Program-made: the position numbers and the translations under genes | Assembly (NCBI GenBank): GCA_021201755.1 | Contig: JAJQEI010000041.1 | Span: forward strand, 1-40,439 | Direction of reading: 5' to 3' | From: Ruminococcus sp. | GTDB lineage: Bacteria; Bacillota; Clostridia; Oscillospirales; Ruminococcaceae | Length of the DNA: 40,439 bases | Notes under the pieces: generated by a model | What the model was told of the DNA's origin: nothing | Database searches by the model: none | The model's input: the letters and a program-made list of their open reading frames with translations, nothing else | Shown: piece after piece, positions 17,089 through 25,471 of the stretch | How positions within the stretch are numbered: the stretch's first letter is position 1 | Layout of the letters: every line of letters begins with the position of its first letter

Positions 17089-17121
17089 GGAGGTGGATGC
17101 ACGAAATGCAGACGGAGGGGT
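17072..17121 (+). repeat. Hairpin repeat, copy 2 (upstream of the DUF559 gene)
   Basis: The unit reads AAGCCTCCC, six variable bases, GGGAGGTGGATGC, a variable loop, then GCAGACGGAGGGGT. Its first hairpin is CCTCCCC/GGGGAGG. Its second is TGCA-CGAAA-TGCA (17098-17110). Copy 3 has the same frame but TGCCC-GTA-GGGCA here, a compensatory change that keeps pairing. Confidence 0.75.
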
Positions 17122-17151
17122 CTTGCCCTTGAAAGTGGAGGGAGGAGTGTT

Positions 17152-17493
17152 TTGAAAGATTCTAATGATTTTTATACATCGTATAATTGTGCACTTATTG
17201 AAAATGGTAGGCAATTACGTAAAAACATGACACGTCATGAAAAGCATTTATGGTATGATTTTTTAAGGAGTTTTCCTATAAAGTGGTATCGCCAACGACC
17301 CATTGATCATTATATTGTTGACTTTTATTGCAGTAAAGCTAGACTTGTCTTAGAGCTAGACGGTTCACAGCACTACACAATAGAGGGTGAGGAATATGAT
17401 GAAATACGAACAGAAATTTTGGAAGCGTATCAATTAGACGTGATGCGAATTTCAAATATGGAAATTGACCGGAATTTTCAAAAGGTCTGCTAA
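17152..17493 (+). CDS. DUF559 (Vsr/restriction-like fold) putative endonuclease
   Basis: The 113-residue protein matches the DUF559 pattern: 'LRKNMTRHEKHLWYDFLR', 'WYRQRPIDHYIVDFYCSKAR' region, 'LVLELDGSQHY', then 'YDEIRTEILEAYQLDVMRISN'. The conserved Glu (HEKHLW), the Asp of 'IVDFYC' and the E-x-D of 'LELDG' are the expected acidic centre of the PD-(D/E)XK/Vsr-like fold, so a DNA-cutting or nicking role is plausible but unproven. It starts at TTG 17152, directly after GGAGGGAGGAG. The gene lies between two direct copies of a hairpin repeat and splits the pilus operon between the major prepilin and pilC without changing strand. It appears intact. Confidence 0.85.
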   Translation: MKDSNDFYTSYNCALIENGRQLRKNMTRHEKHLWYDFLRSFPIKWYRQRPIDHYIVDFYCSKARLVLELDGSQHYTIEGEEYDEIRTEILEAYQLDVMRISNMEIDRNFQKVC

Positions 17494-17531
17494 ATGATTG
17501 AATGGACAGTAGAAGAAAGATTGAAGACAGA

Positions 17532-17581
17532 AAGCCTCCCTTGAAAGGGGAGGTGGATGCCCGTAGGGCAGACGGAGAGGT
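17532..17581 (+). repeat. Hairpin repeat, copy 3 (downstream of the DUF559 gene)
   Basis: This is a direct copy of the 17072-17121 unit with only a few differences, mostly in the loops. Its second hairpin is TGCCC-GTA-GGGCA (17558-17570). It begins 38 bp after the DUF559 stop. Confidence 0.75.
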
Positions 17582-17582
17582 T

Positions 17583-17602
17583 GTTTCGGCGAAAGCCGAA
17601 AC
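17583..17602. repeat. GNRA-looped perfect hairpin
   Basis: GTTTCGGC (17583-17590) pairs perfectly with GCCGAAAC (17595-17602) around a GAAA tetraloop, immediately after repeat copy 3. No T-tract follows, so it is more likely part of the repeat unit than a terminator. Confidence 0.7.
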
Positions 17603-17654
17603 GAAGCCCCAACTAAAATATCATAAATAAATTTCAACCTACGACTCGGATACA

Positions 17655-17690
17655 CCTCACCACTATCGACTGTGTCGGCAGTGGGAGAGG
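17655..17690. repeat. Second-type hairpin repeat before pilC
   Basis: CCTCACCACT (17655-17664) pairs imperfectly with AGTGGGAGAGG (17680-17690), enclosing an inner CGAC-TGT-GTCG stem. The CCTC...GAGG frame resembles the neighbouring repeat units. It lies 40 bp before pilC. Confidence 0.5.
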
Positions 17691-17729
17691 GTAACCAAAT
17701 TTAAAATCTATCACAAAAGGGGTGAACTC

Positions 17730-18971
17730 ATGCCAAATTATAAATATCGTGCGACGGAAATGTCCGGAAAGACCGTGCGTGGCACAATGGCGGCGAGCGA
17801 TCCGGAGGCACTTTTGGATGCACTGAAGCAAAAAGACTTGTTTCTTTTGGATTATTCCCAGACGACGAGGACATCGTTTGGGTCAAAACTGAAATCGGCG
17901 GAATTAACGGACTTTTGCCGCCAGCTTGGTACACTGTTGAATGCTGGCGTATCGGTGATTCAGGCGTTTAACATTATCTCAAACCGTTCCAGTATTTCGA
18001 AATTCGCAAAAAAGTGTTTCACTGAAATCACAACTTCATTGAAACACGGGAAATCGCTTTCCGAAGCGATGGCGGAACAGGGAAAGGTCTTTCCAGAACT
18101 ATTGATTAGTATGGTACGTGCAGGTGAAGCGAGCGGTAAAATCGGAGAAACGTTCATCACGATGGGAACACATTTCCAGAAGCAGCAGCGTATCAAATCC
18201 CAAGTCAAGGGAGCTTTGGCTTATCCTAGTGTATTGCTTGTTCTATTGGTGCTGGTCATTATTGTCTTGTTTACCTTCGTTATCCCGATGTTTGGAGATA
18301 TGTTCACGGACATGGAATTGCCTCTCGCAACGAGAATTTTGATGAGTATCAGTGATTTTCTGACGACGAAGTGGTATATCGCCGTAGCAGTAGTGGTAGT
18401 GATTGTCTTTGCCGTGGTGATGCTCATGCGAAATCCAGCATCTAGGCTTGCCATCGATAAGATGATTATCAGCATTCCGAAAATTGGCCCACTTGTCAAG
18501 ATTGTCTATACCGCAAGCTTTTCTCGGACGTTGGCTTCTCTGTATACCAGTGGTTTGTCCATTTTGAATGCGATTCAAATTTCTCGTGATACCGTGAACA
18601 ACAGTTATTTGCGTTCCCAGTTCGACGATTGTATCAAAAATATACGAATCGGTAATTCGCTTTCCGAGTCTATTCAGAAAATGGATGGTTTCGACAGTAA
18701 GCTTGGTGATACGGTAAAGGTCGGAGAAGAAACCGGTAAACTCGATGCAATGCTGATTGCAACCGCAGATGACTACGAATACGAATCCAGCGCAGCAATT
18801 AAGTCTATGATGTCGATTATCGAACCGTTGATGATTGTCGTTTTGGGCGTTGTGGTTGCAGTGGTTATGGTGTCCGTACTCGTACCAATGTACTCCATGT
18901 ACGGAAATATTGATGAAAATTATGGTGCAATTCAGGTGATCCAGAACCTGTTTTCGCATCTGATGAGGTGA
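17730..18971 (+). CDS. pilC: Type IV pilus inner-membrane platform protein PilC
   Basis: PilC (GspF family) is the membrane platform on which the PilB/PilT motors act. The 413-residue protein begins 'MPNYKYRATEMSGKTVRGTM' and has two T2SSF repeats, each with a conserved segment ('FCRQLGTLLNAGVSVIQAF' and 'FSRTLASLYTSGLSILNAI'). Three hydrophobic stretches are visible, near 18220-18290, 18360-18430 and 18800-18890. The ATG follows AAAGGGGTGA at ideal spacing. It is the first machinery gene after the repeat/DUF559 insertion and is followed 4 bp later by pilM. Confidence 0.93.
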   Translation: MPNYKYRATEMSGKTVRGTMAASDPEALLDALKQKDLFLLDYSQTTRTSFGSKLKSAELTDFCRQLGTLLNAGVSVIQAFNIISNRSSISKFAKKCFTEITTSLKHGKSLSEAMAEQGKVFPELLISMVRAGEASGKIGETFITMGTHFQKQQRIKSQVKGALAYPSVLLVLLVLVIIVLFTFVIPMFGDMFTDMELPLATRILMSISDFLTTKWYIAVAVVVVIVFAVVMLMRNPASRLAIDKMIISIPKIGPLVKIVYTASFSRTLASLYTSGLSILNAIQISRDTVNNSYLRSQFDDCIKNIRIGNSLSESIQKMDGFDSKLGDTVKVGEETGKLDAMLIATADDYEYESSAAIKSMMSIIEPLMIVVLGVVVAVVMVSVLVPMYSMYGNIDENYGAIQVIQNLFSHLMR

Positions 18972-18975
18972 TTGT

Positions 18976-19887
18976 ATGAGTAAAAAAGAAGTCGGGGCGT
19001 ATGTGTACATTTCGAATAACAAAATTCAGGTGTTGACTGGTATGTACGCAAAAAATAAGATCCAGGTGCGTCAGGTTTATGAAGAAGAGCTGGAAGAAGG
19101 CAGTATTTTAAACGGCATCATTATGAATAATTATGCGCTCCAAGAAACGTTGACGGAGATGTGGACAAAAAACAATCTGCCTACAAAACCCGTGTACTTG
19201 ATTGTCAATGGCAGTTCTATTACGGTGAAGCCACTGAAAATTCCACAGACACCAGAGAAAAATATTCCCGGGCTGATTAAGTCGGAATTTCGGGATATGG
19301 AAGAAATTCAAAATTTATTGGTGGATTATTCAATTGTCAACCCCAAAATGGAAGACGGTTCATGCAGTATTTTGGCGGTTCTTTCCACAAAAGATTTTAT
19401 CAACAGCTATGTGGAACTGTTTCAGAATGCGAAAATCGAACTGGAGTCTATTGACTTGACTCAGAATGCATTGATTAAGATAATGAAACGACTGAAGTCC
19501 ACACAAAACAAGACGTTTACGGTTTTTATTCTGGATAATAATATGCTGATGCAGTGTCTGTTTGCGAACAACAATTTTATCATGACCAGACGGAGTCGTA
19601 TCTTGGCAGATCCATCTGATTCAGAGTTTGCACGTGAAATTGGGCAGAACATCAATAGTATCATCCAGTTCCACAAATCGGAACAAACAGGTACAGAAAT
19701 TACAGATTTTTTCCTTTGTGGATTTTCACAGGAGGCATATGCACTGTTTGATGAATTTGCACGGAATTTCGGCGTCAAGGTACAGGCGTTTCCGGAATAT
19801 CTGCCCACGGAAATTATACTTCCGGAGGGACAAAATCCGTCGAACGTTATTATTCCGCTTGGCGGTATGATACGGTACTCGAGTTAA
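18976..19887 (+). CDS. pilM: Type IV pilus assembly protein PilM
   Basis: PilM is a cytoplasmic actin-fold protein that binds the N-terminus of PilN and links the alignment complex to the platform. The 303-residue protein shows the expected alternation of strands and helices, with 'VGAYVYISNNKIQVL' at the N-terminus, 'KPVYLIVNGSSITVKPLKIP', and 'ITDFFLCGFSQEAYALFDEF' near the C-terminus. Sequence motifs are weak, as usual in Gram-positive PilM; position between pilC and pilN is decisive. Start ATG at 18976, just 4 bp after pilC. Confidence 0.82.
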   Translation: MSKKEVGAYVYISNNKIQVLTGMYAKNKIQVRQVYEEELEEGSILNGIIMNNYALQETLTEMWTKNNLPTKPVYLIVNGSSITVKPLKIPQTPEKNIPGLIKSEFRDMEEIQNLLVDYSIVNPKMEDGSCSILAVLSTKDFINSYVELFQNAKIELESIDLTQNALIKIMKRLKSTQNKTFTVFILDNNMLMQCLFANNNFIMTRRSRILADPSDSEFAREIGQNINSIIQFHKSEQTGTEITDFFLCGFSQEAYALFDEFARNFGVKVQAFPEYLPTEIILPEGQNPSNVIIPLGGMIRYSS

Positions 19888-19906
19888 GACAGGAGGGTGA
19901 GCGGGT

Positions 19907-20554
19907 ATGGCAAAAACGCCGAAAAAGGATTTAAATTTATATGCCCTAGTGGCAGGATCGAAAAAGTCTACCGTTGTGAAACGTGGTGCACTGTTTACGG
20001 TGATTGGAATTGTAGCAGTGGTTGCGCTTGCTGGTACATATGCTGGTGTGAAGATTTATACGGCAACTCTGAATAATTCTGTTGAGGAATGGACAGAAAA
20101 AGCGAATGATCCGGAGTTACAAGAGAAAATCAATAATGCAAATGCGGTTGCTGCTGAAATTGCTATACTGCGGATAGCGTCCGGCGCATATGAGAGTGTG
20201 CGAGTAGAGATAGACTCCAGTGTACAATATACGGAGAGTTTTCAAAAGGACTTAGTAGAGCGGATTTTATCTTGCGAAATTTATACGCTGTCTGGCGAAG
20301 AAGAACAGGTGGCGACTGTGACGTCGCTGTCGTTTGACAATGAAATACTTTCGATTACGGCAGAATCGACGAATAGTCGCTATGCATCGTTCTTTGTACA
20401 AAATTTGACGACACTTGGAATTTTTGATTCTGTGAACTATCCAGGATATTCCAGTTCTGATGGGGTGTATACTTATACTGTATCGGTCACTTTCCTAGAG
20501 TATGAGGTGGAAACAGACGAAGATGCTGCAACAGATGAGGAGGCAATGCAATGA
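19907..20554 (+). CDS. pilN: Type IV pilus alignment protein PilN-like
   Basis: The 215-residue protein has a short cytoplasmic N-terminus ('KTPKKDLNLYALVAGSKKST'), one membrane helix ('LFTVIGIVAVVALAGTYAGV'), a coiled-coil-prone stretch and a C-terminal alpha/beta domain. This is the PilN layout; the N-terminal 'DLNLY' resembles the 'INLLP'-type motif that contacts PilM. It overlaps pilO by ATGA. An AGGAGGGTGAG site precedes the ATG. Confidence 0.78.
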   Translation: MAKTPKKDLNLYALVAGSKKSTVVKRGALFTVIGIVAVVALAGTYAGVKIYTATLNNSVEEWTEKANDPELQEKINNANAVAAEIAILRIASGAYESVRVEIDSSVQYTESFQKDLVERILSCEIYTLSGEEEQVATVTSLSFDNEILSITAESTNSRYASFFVQNLTTLGIFDSVNYPGYSSSDGVYTYTVSVTFLEYEVETDEDAATDEEAMQ

Positions 20555-21282
20555 CCACAGAAATAACCAGAAGACAAGCGATTTTGCTTGTGGTGTTAGG
20601 AATTTTTCTGGTGCTGGTACTTTATGTGCAATTGTTAATTCGACCTGCATTGTCGACGGCATCGGAAACGAAGGAACAAATTGAAACACAACAGCAATCT
20701 TATGAAAGTCTTGTACAGCAGGGTGCAAGCTATGACCAAAACGTACAATCTCTAGAAGGTTGGAGAGAGGCAAACGCAGAGAAAACAAAGCGGTTATATC
20801 CGTTGGGTGATGCATGGCAGATTGACCGTTTTTTGAACTTTGTCATCAAGGAATGTGGAATTTCCATCAACGGCTTGGTGATTGCAGATACGCAGGAATA
20901 TTTTATTGACGGTGAAGGAAATCTGATATTGGCAGACCCGAATTTACTCGATGAAACTGAAACGAGTACTGGATCGACAGACGAAACAGTCGGCTATACG
21001 GCTACAGGCGAGTATCAACAGGATTTTACATATACCATGGAAGGCGACTATAATGACATGGTGCAGTTGATTAATTTTGTAGATGGTTTATCATTCCTTG
21101 GCATTTCCTCTTTTACTTTTGATACCATTGATGATCAACAATATGTGGTGGAAGGCGGAGAGGAGGACAATAGCGTACAGGATTTGTATACCTTTACAAT
21201 GATAATCAATGCGTATATGTATTCTGATCCAATCGAAGAAGAGGAAGAAACAGAAGCAGAATCTTCTGATGTGAATTCGTAA
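20551..21282 (+). CDS. pilO: Type IV pilus alignment protein PilO-like
   Basis: The 243-residue protein has an N-terminal membrane helix ('AILLVVLGIFLVLVLYVQLL'), a glutamine-rich coiled-coil region and a C-terminal ferredoxin-like domain with 'FTYTMEGDYNDMVQLINFVD', which is characteristic of PilO. It pairs with PilN in the membrane. The start codon overlaps pilN. The tail is strongly acidic (E-rich, 21230-21270). Confidence 0.8.
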   Translation: MTTEITRRQAILLVVLGIFLVLVLYVQLLIRPALSTASETKEQIETQQQSYESLVQQGASYDQNVQSLEGWREANAEKTKRLYPLGDAWQIDRFLNFVIKECGISINGLVIADTQEYFIDGEGNLILADPNLLDETETSTGSTDETVGYTATGEYQQDFTYTMEGDYNDMVQLINFVDGLSFLGISSFTFDTIDDQQYVVEGGEEDNSVQDLYTFTMIINAYMYSDPIEEEEETEAESSDVNS

Positions 21283-21295
21283 CAGGTGATGCGAA

Positions 21296-21772
21296 ATGAA
21301 ACAAAAGACATCTTCTTGCAAGGGCGTAGCAATGCTTTGGGCCGTGCTGGTTATGTTAATGGTTGCACTGATTGCCAGTGGTATTATTATCGTCAGTCGT
21401 GTTTATTATGTTCGTGAACAGGATGAAAACTATAGCGTGCAGGCGCAAATGTATGCGGAGTCGGCAATTGAACTTATTCAAAGTGAAATTGTAGGTAATA
21501 ACACGACATATATTAGCAATACGAATAATTCTCAGACAGTAACAGTGGAATTTCCAGATGCTTCTAATTGGATTTGTACGGTTACTATCAGTCATTCCGC
21601 TGTGGATGTGTCTGCGTCAGATCCGACACAAAGTGGTATCATCTACCTAACGGTAAAAGTTGCTCGAAATACGTCTGGCAGTGGAACAAAAGAGCTTTCT
21701 GAAGTTTGCGCTAAAATGAAATGGAGCGATACTGCCAATGAATGGGTGTTTGATGGCTACTATAATTTGTGA
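21296..21772 (+). CDS. PilX/GspK-like minor pilin
   Basis: The 158-residue protein starts with a short charged leader and 'CKGVAMLWAVLVMLMVALIA', a prepilin-like hydrophobic helix with a Gly before the putative processing site. There is no Glu at +5 (Trp is found), a trait shared with GspK and PilX-type minor pilins, which cap or initiate the fibre. The segment 'QAQMYAESAIELIQSEI' after the helix also fits. Its position with two further small prepilins suggests a priming complex. Family assignment rests on architecture. Confidence 0.62.
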   Translation: MKQKTSSCKGVAMLWAVLVMLMVALIASGIIIVSRVYYVREQDENYSVQAQMYAESAIELIQSEIVGNNTTYISNTNNSQTVTVEFPDASNWICTVTISHSAVDVSASDPTQSGIIYLTVKVARNTSGSGTKELSEVCAKMKWSDTANEWVFDGYYNL

Positions 21773-21790
21773 TGCATGGAGGTGTGTTGC

Positions 21791-22090
21791 ATGAGAAAAA
21801 AGAAACAACGGAATAAAAAAGGTATGACTGTCGTGGAAACGGTTGTTGCTTTTGTTGTGATGGCATTGGCATTTACCGTTGGAATGGTTGGCATTGCAAC
21901 TGGTGCAAATATGATTAACTCTGGAGCACGTCTGAAGCATAATCGTTCGGATGTTGCAGAGCAAATCGAAAATGGTACCGTGTCAAATGGTACGGTTACA
22001 GTAAGCAATGGTACAAACGTATCATCATACACCATGGACGAATATACGTATAATAATTTTAAAACTTATAAAACAATAACAACACCGTGA
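21791..22090 (+). CDS. Small type IV prepilin-like protein
   Basis: The 99-residue product has a strongly basic leader ('MRKKKQRNKKG') followed by 'MTVVETVVAFVVMALAFTVG', with Glu at +5; cleavage after the Gly is expected. The mature domain is only about 65 residues and consists mainly of S/T/N-rich sequence, very short for a pilin. I start at ATG 21791, 7 bp after GGAGGTG; an in-frame ATG at 21776 overlaps that site and is less likely. It is probably a minor pilin. Confidence 0.75.
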   Translation: MRKKKQRNKKGMTVVETVVAFVVMALAFTVGMVGIATGANMINSGARLKHNRSDVAEQIENGTVSNGTVTVSNGTNVSSYTMDEYTYNNFKTYKTITTP

Positions 22091-22103
22091 TGGGGTGATC
22101 GAG

Positions 22104-22661
22104 ATGCGTAATTTTTCCAAAAATAAAAAAGGCTTTACCATTGCAGAAGAAGTTATTTCCCTTTTATTGGTCAGTATCTTGATTGTTACGGCATCAGGCA
22201 TTTTGACTAGTCAAATGCGTATTTTTGCTCGAAACGTCATTACATTGACGGCGCAGCAAAAAGGGATCGCAGTGATGGATCAGCTTGTAAATGATTTGGA
22301 GTATGCGACAGGTATTGGCGATACGTGTGCAACAACAAGTGACCCCTATCAGCTGATATTGACTGTAGATTCTGATGGGCTAAATGAGATTGTTGCGCTT
22401 CAGTATAGCAGCAGTAATACCTCTAGTTACACAACGAATAACTTGGTTTGCAAAATGGGTAATTACGATGCGTCGTATCAATTGGAATACAATAGTACAA
22501 ATCAATCCATCAAAGTTGATTTACAAGTGGAGCGTAGCGGAACGGTTTATTATTCAGAGCAGCGGACAGTTGTTTTGAAAAATTCGCCATATGTGAGCTT
22601 ATCTTTTAATCAATATGATAGTATAAATGAAAATAAATTATATATTTCCGGATTAGAATAA
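22104..22661 (+). CDS. PilW/GspJ-like minor prepilin
   Basis: The 185-residue product has leader 'MRNFSKNKKG' and processed N-terminus 'FTIAEEVISLLLVSILIVTA' with Glu at +5. The stretch 'QKGIAVMDQLVNDLEYATGI' after the helix is typical of PilW/GspJ-type minor pilins. I take ATG 22104, 6 bp after GGGGTG, over the in-frame GTG at 22095 which overlaps that site. It is the third consecutive small pilin-like gene. Confidence 0.75.
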   Translation: MRNFSKNKKGFTIAEEVISLLLVSILIVTASGILTSQMRIFARNVITLTAQQKGIAVMDQLVNDLEYATGIGDTCATTSDPYQLILTVDSDGLNEIVALQYSSSNTSSYTTNNLVCKMGNYDASYQLEYNSTNQSIKVDLQVERSGTVYYSEQRTVVLKNSPYVSLSFNQYDSINENKLYISGLE

Positions 22662-22706
22662 TTCGATGAAAATGGAATAGAGAGAAACAGGAAGGGGTGA
22701 CGGAAA

Positions 22707-24383
22707 TTGCAGAATTTACCAATTGGTGAGGTCTTAAAAGAATACGGCTATATTACAGAAGAGCAAATTCAACAGGCACTGCAATATCAAAAATCGCAAA
22801 CTGGGAAGAAAATGCGGTTTGGTACTCTTTTAAAAGAGATGGGTTTCGTAACAGAAACACAAGTTTTAGAGGCGTTGGGAAAAAAACTGGATTTACATTT
22901 GGTGAATCTGGATGAATATGACGTAGATATAGAAGTTGTGGCGAAAGTGCCGAAACAGTTGGCGGAAAAGTATAACGTGATACCAGTTTCGGAAAATGAC
23001 GATCATCTACAGCTTGTGATGTCAGACCCGCTGAATTTTTATGCACAAGAAGATATTCGACAAATTGTGGATATGCCTTTAGAGGTTTTGCTGTGTGAAG
23101 AAGCAAAAATCAAAAAGGCAATTGAATATTATTATGCGGAAATCAGCACAAAACAAGCTGCCAAAAAAGCGAATATTTCAGCGGAGAATATTGAAGTACC
23201 GCAGTTGACCGTGGATGATGCGGACGACGATGTACCGATTATTAAGCTGATTAACTCCCTTTTGGTGCGTGGTTATAGTACGAATGCCAGTGATATTCAC
23301 ATTGAGCCGTGCAAAACATTTACACAGGTACGAATGCGTGTGGACGGACAGTTAGTAAGCTATTTGACTTTGGAAAAACAATTGCATAACTCTATTGTGG
23401 CTCGTATCAAAATTATGAGCAATCTGAACATCGCTGAAAAGCGTATTCCACAAGATGGAAATTTTCACGTGGTTTTGGAAGACCTGGAAATTAGTATGCG
23501 TGTCTCTCTGTTGCCTACGACACATGGAGAAAAAGTTGTCATGCGTTATTTGACAACAGACACGAAAATTGACAATGTTGGTCGTTTCGGCATGAATGAT
23601 CGGAACTATACGATGCTTATGAAAATGATGTCTGCACCAAACGGAATCATTTATATTACCGGTCCTACTGGTTCCGGTAAAACTACTACACTTTATATGG
23701 TCTTGGAGTATCTCTCACAAAGACCAGTAAACATCTCTACCATTGAAGATCCGGTGGAACGAGACCTACCAGGGATTAACCAAACTTCCGTGAATGTGCA
23801 GGCAGGAATGACTTTTGCGGTTGGTTTGCGGGCACTGCTTCGTCAGGATCCGGATATTATCATGATCGGAGAAACACGTGACGGAGAAACGGCAGAAATT
23901 TCCGTACGTTCTGCAATTACGGGACATTTGGTTGTATCCACCTTGCATACAAACGATGCATTATCCTCTATCGTCCGTTTGAAGGATATGGGGGTGGCAC
24001 CGTACTTGGTCGCAAACTCTGTCGTAGGAATTGTGGCACAGCGATTGGTGCGAAAAGTTTGTACGTTTTGTAAAGAAGAAGTCCCTGTGACGCCGGAGGA
24101 CATCGCCATCATTGGAACGGGAATTCCTACGGTATGTCGTGGTAGAGGGTGTAAGGTTTGTAATAATACTGGCTATAAAGGCAGAATGTCTATACATGAA
24201 ATGGTATATATTGACAAAAAACTGAAACGTATGATTGCAAACGGTGCAGACACAGATGAAATGGTAGAGTACGCAAGGAATAACCTTGGTATGAAAAATC
24301 TGATGGAAAATGCGATTGAATTGGTAAAAGAAGGCGTTACAACGCCGGAAGAAGTCATGAAGATTGCATATTATTCCGATTAA
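22707..24383 (+). CDS. pilB: Type IV pilus extension ATPase PilB
   Basis: PilB powers pilus polymerisation. The 558-residue protein has an N-terminal MshEN/T2SSE_N domain (about residues 1-150; 'IGEVLKEYGYITEEQIQQAL'), a known c-di-GMP-binding fold in some homologues. Next come Walker A 'GPTGSGKTT' (near 317), the Asp and His boxes, and Walker B 'IIMIGETRDGETA' (near 383). A tetracysteine zinc site follows, 'CTFCKEE' and 'CRGRGCKVC' (near 451-481). The start is TTG, 6 bp after GAAGGGGTGA; it gives the standard N-terminus. Confidence 0.94.
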   Translation: MQNLPIGEVLKEYGYITEEQIQQALQYQKSQTGKKMRFGTLLKEMGFVTETQVLEALGKKLDLHLVNLDEYDVDIEVVAKVPKQLAEKYNVIPVSENDDHLQLVMSDPLNFYAQEDIRQIVDMPLEVLLCEEAKIKKAIEYYYAEISTKQAAKKANISAENIEVPQLTVDDADDDVPIIKLINSLLVRGYSTNASDIHIEPCKTFTQVRMRVDGQLVSYLTLEKQLHNSIVARIKIMSNLNIAEKRIPQDGNFHVVLEDLEISMRVSLLPTTHGEKVVMRYLTTDTKIDNVGRFGMNDRNYTMLMKMMSAPNGIIYITGPTGSGKTTTLYMVLEYLSQRPVNISTIEDPVERDLPGINQTSVNVQAGMTFAVGLRALLRQDPDIIMIGETRDGETAEISVRSAITGHLVVSTLHTNDALSSIVRLKDMGVAPYLVANSVVGIVAQRLVRKVCTFCKEEVPVTPEDIAIIGTGIPTVCRGRGCKVCNNTGYKGRMSIHEMVYIDKKLKRMIANGADTDEMVEYARNNLGMKNLMENAIELVKEGVTTPEEVMKIAYYSD

Positions 24384-24404
24384 ATCGATGAAAGGAAACC
24401 CAAT

Positions 24405-25454
24405 ATGACAATCGTAGAACTCATTATGAAAGCTCGTTCGCAAAATTGCTCAGATATTCACATCAGCGAGGGTATGCCTATAACCTTCCGTATTCACGGA
24501 AAGCTAATGGACAGCGGTTTGGTGTTTTCGGCAGCGGAGACAAAAGCAATGATTTTGTCAATGCTTAGCGAAACGCAATTGCAACAGCTGGAAAACGGTG
24601 ACGACGTGGATTTTGCGATCGAAACACCGGACTATTGCCGGCAGCGTGTCAACGTATTTCGCCAGATGAAAAAAGTTGCTGCAACGATTCGACTGTTGAA
24701 TAATACGATTCCTACGCTGGAACAGCTGAAGTTGCCAAAAGTTTTGCGGGATCTGGCGGATAAGCCGAGAGGTCTGATTCTTGTTACTGGTCCGACTGGC
24801 AGTGGTAAGTCTACCACCTTGGCGGCAATGATTGATTATATCAACAAGTCTCGTGCAGAGCATATTATCACCATTGAAGACCCGGTGGAATATGTTTATA
24901 ATTCCGGACTTTCCATCATTCACCAGCGTGAAATTGGTGTGGACTCGAAAAGTTTTGCAGCATCGCTGCGTTCGTCCTTGCGTGAAGACCCAGACGTGAT
25001 TCTCGTGGGGGAAATGCGTGATTACGAGACGATTTCGGCAGCTGTCACCGCAGCAGAAACGGGGCACTTGGTTATGTCTACTTTACATACCACCGGTGCG
25101 GCACAGACACTGGATAGAATTATCGACAGCTGTCCGCCTCATGCACAAAATCAAGTGCGCTCGCAGTTATCCACCATTTTACAGGGTGTTATTACACAAA
25201 CTCTTGTCCCGATTACAACAGGAAACGGTCGAATTGCAGCAACAGAAATTCTCGTTGCTACGGATGCTGTGGGCAACTTGATTCGTGAAAATAAGTGTTT
25301 CCAGCTGGCGACGACAATGCAGTCCAGCGCAAGTTTGGGAATGCACACGCTGAACAACGATTTGGCTAGACTCGTACGGCAGGGGACAATCAAGCGACAA
25401 GATGCGATTCGGATGTCCAACAATAAAAACGAGATTTTGGATTTGTTAAGCTGA
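24405..25454 (+). CDS. pilT: Type IV pilus retraction ATPase PilT
   Basis: PilT depolymerises pili and drives twitching or DNA uptake. The 349-residue protein has the family length, Walker A 'GPTGSGKST' (near 129), Walker B 'DPDVILVGEMRDYETI' (near 195), 'GHLVMSTLHTTGAAQTLDRI' and the C-terminal 'AVGNLIREN', the counterpart of the AIRNLIRE retraction motif. It has no MshEN domain. Start ATG follows AAAGGAAA. Its presence implies retractable pili rather than a static pseudopilus. Confidence 0.94.
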   Translation: MTIVELIMKARSQNCSDIHISEGMPITFRIHGKLMDSGLVFSAAETKAMILSMLSETQLQQLENGDDVDFAIETPDYCRQRVNVFRQMKKVAATIRLLNNTIPTLEQLKLPKVLRDLADKPRGLILVTGPTGSGKSTTLAAMIDYINKSRAEHIITIEDPVEYVYNSGLSIIHQREIGVDSKSFAASLRSSLREDPDVILVGEMRDYETISAAVTAAETGHLVMSTLHTTGAAQTLDRIIDSCPPHAQNQVRSQLSTILQGVITQTLVPITTGNGRIAATEILVATDAVGNLIRENKCFQLATTMQSSASLGMHTLNNDLARLVRQGTIKRQDAIRMSNNKNEILDLLS

Positions 25455-25471
25455 CAAAAGGAGGTTAGACC

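Noticed and set aside
18243..19022. Long - strand open frame of 259 codons under pilC
   Set aside because: It is His/Asn-rich antisense of a well-supported pilC and has no family resemblance.
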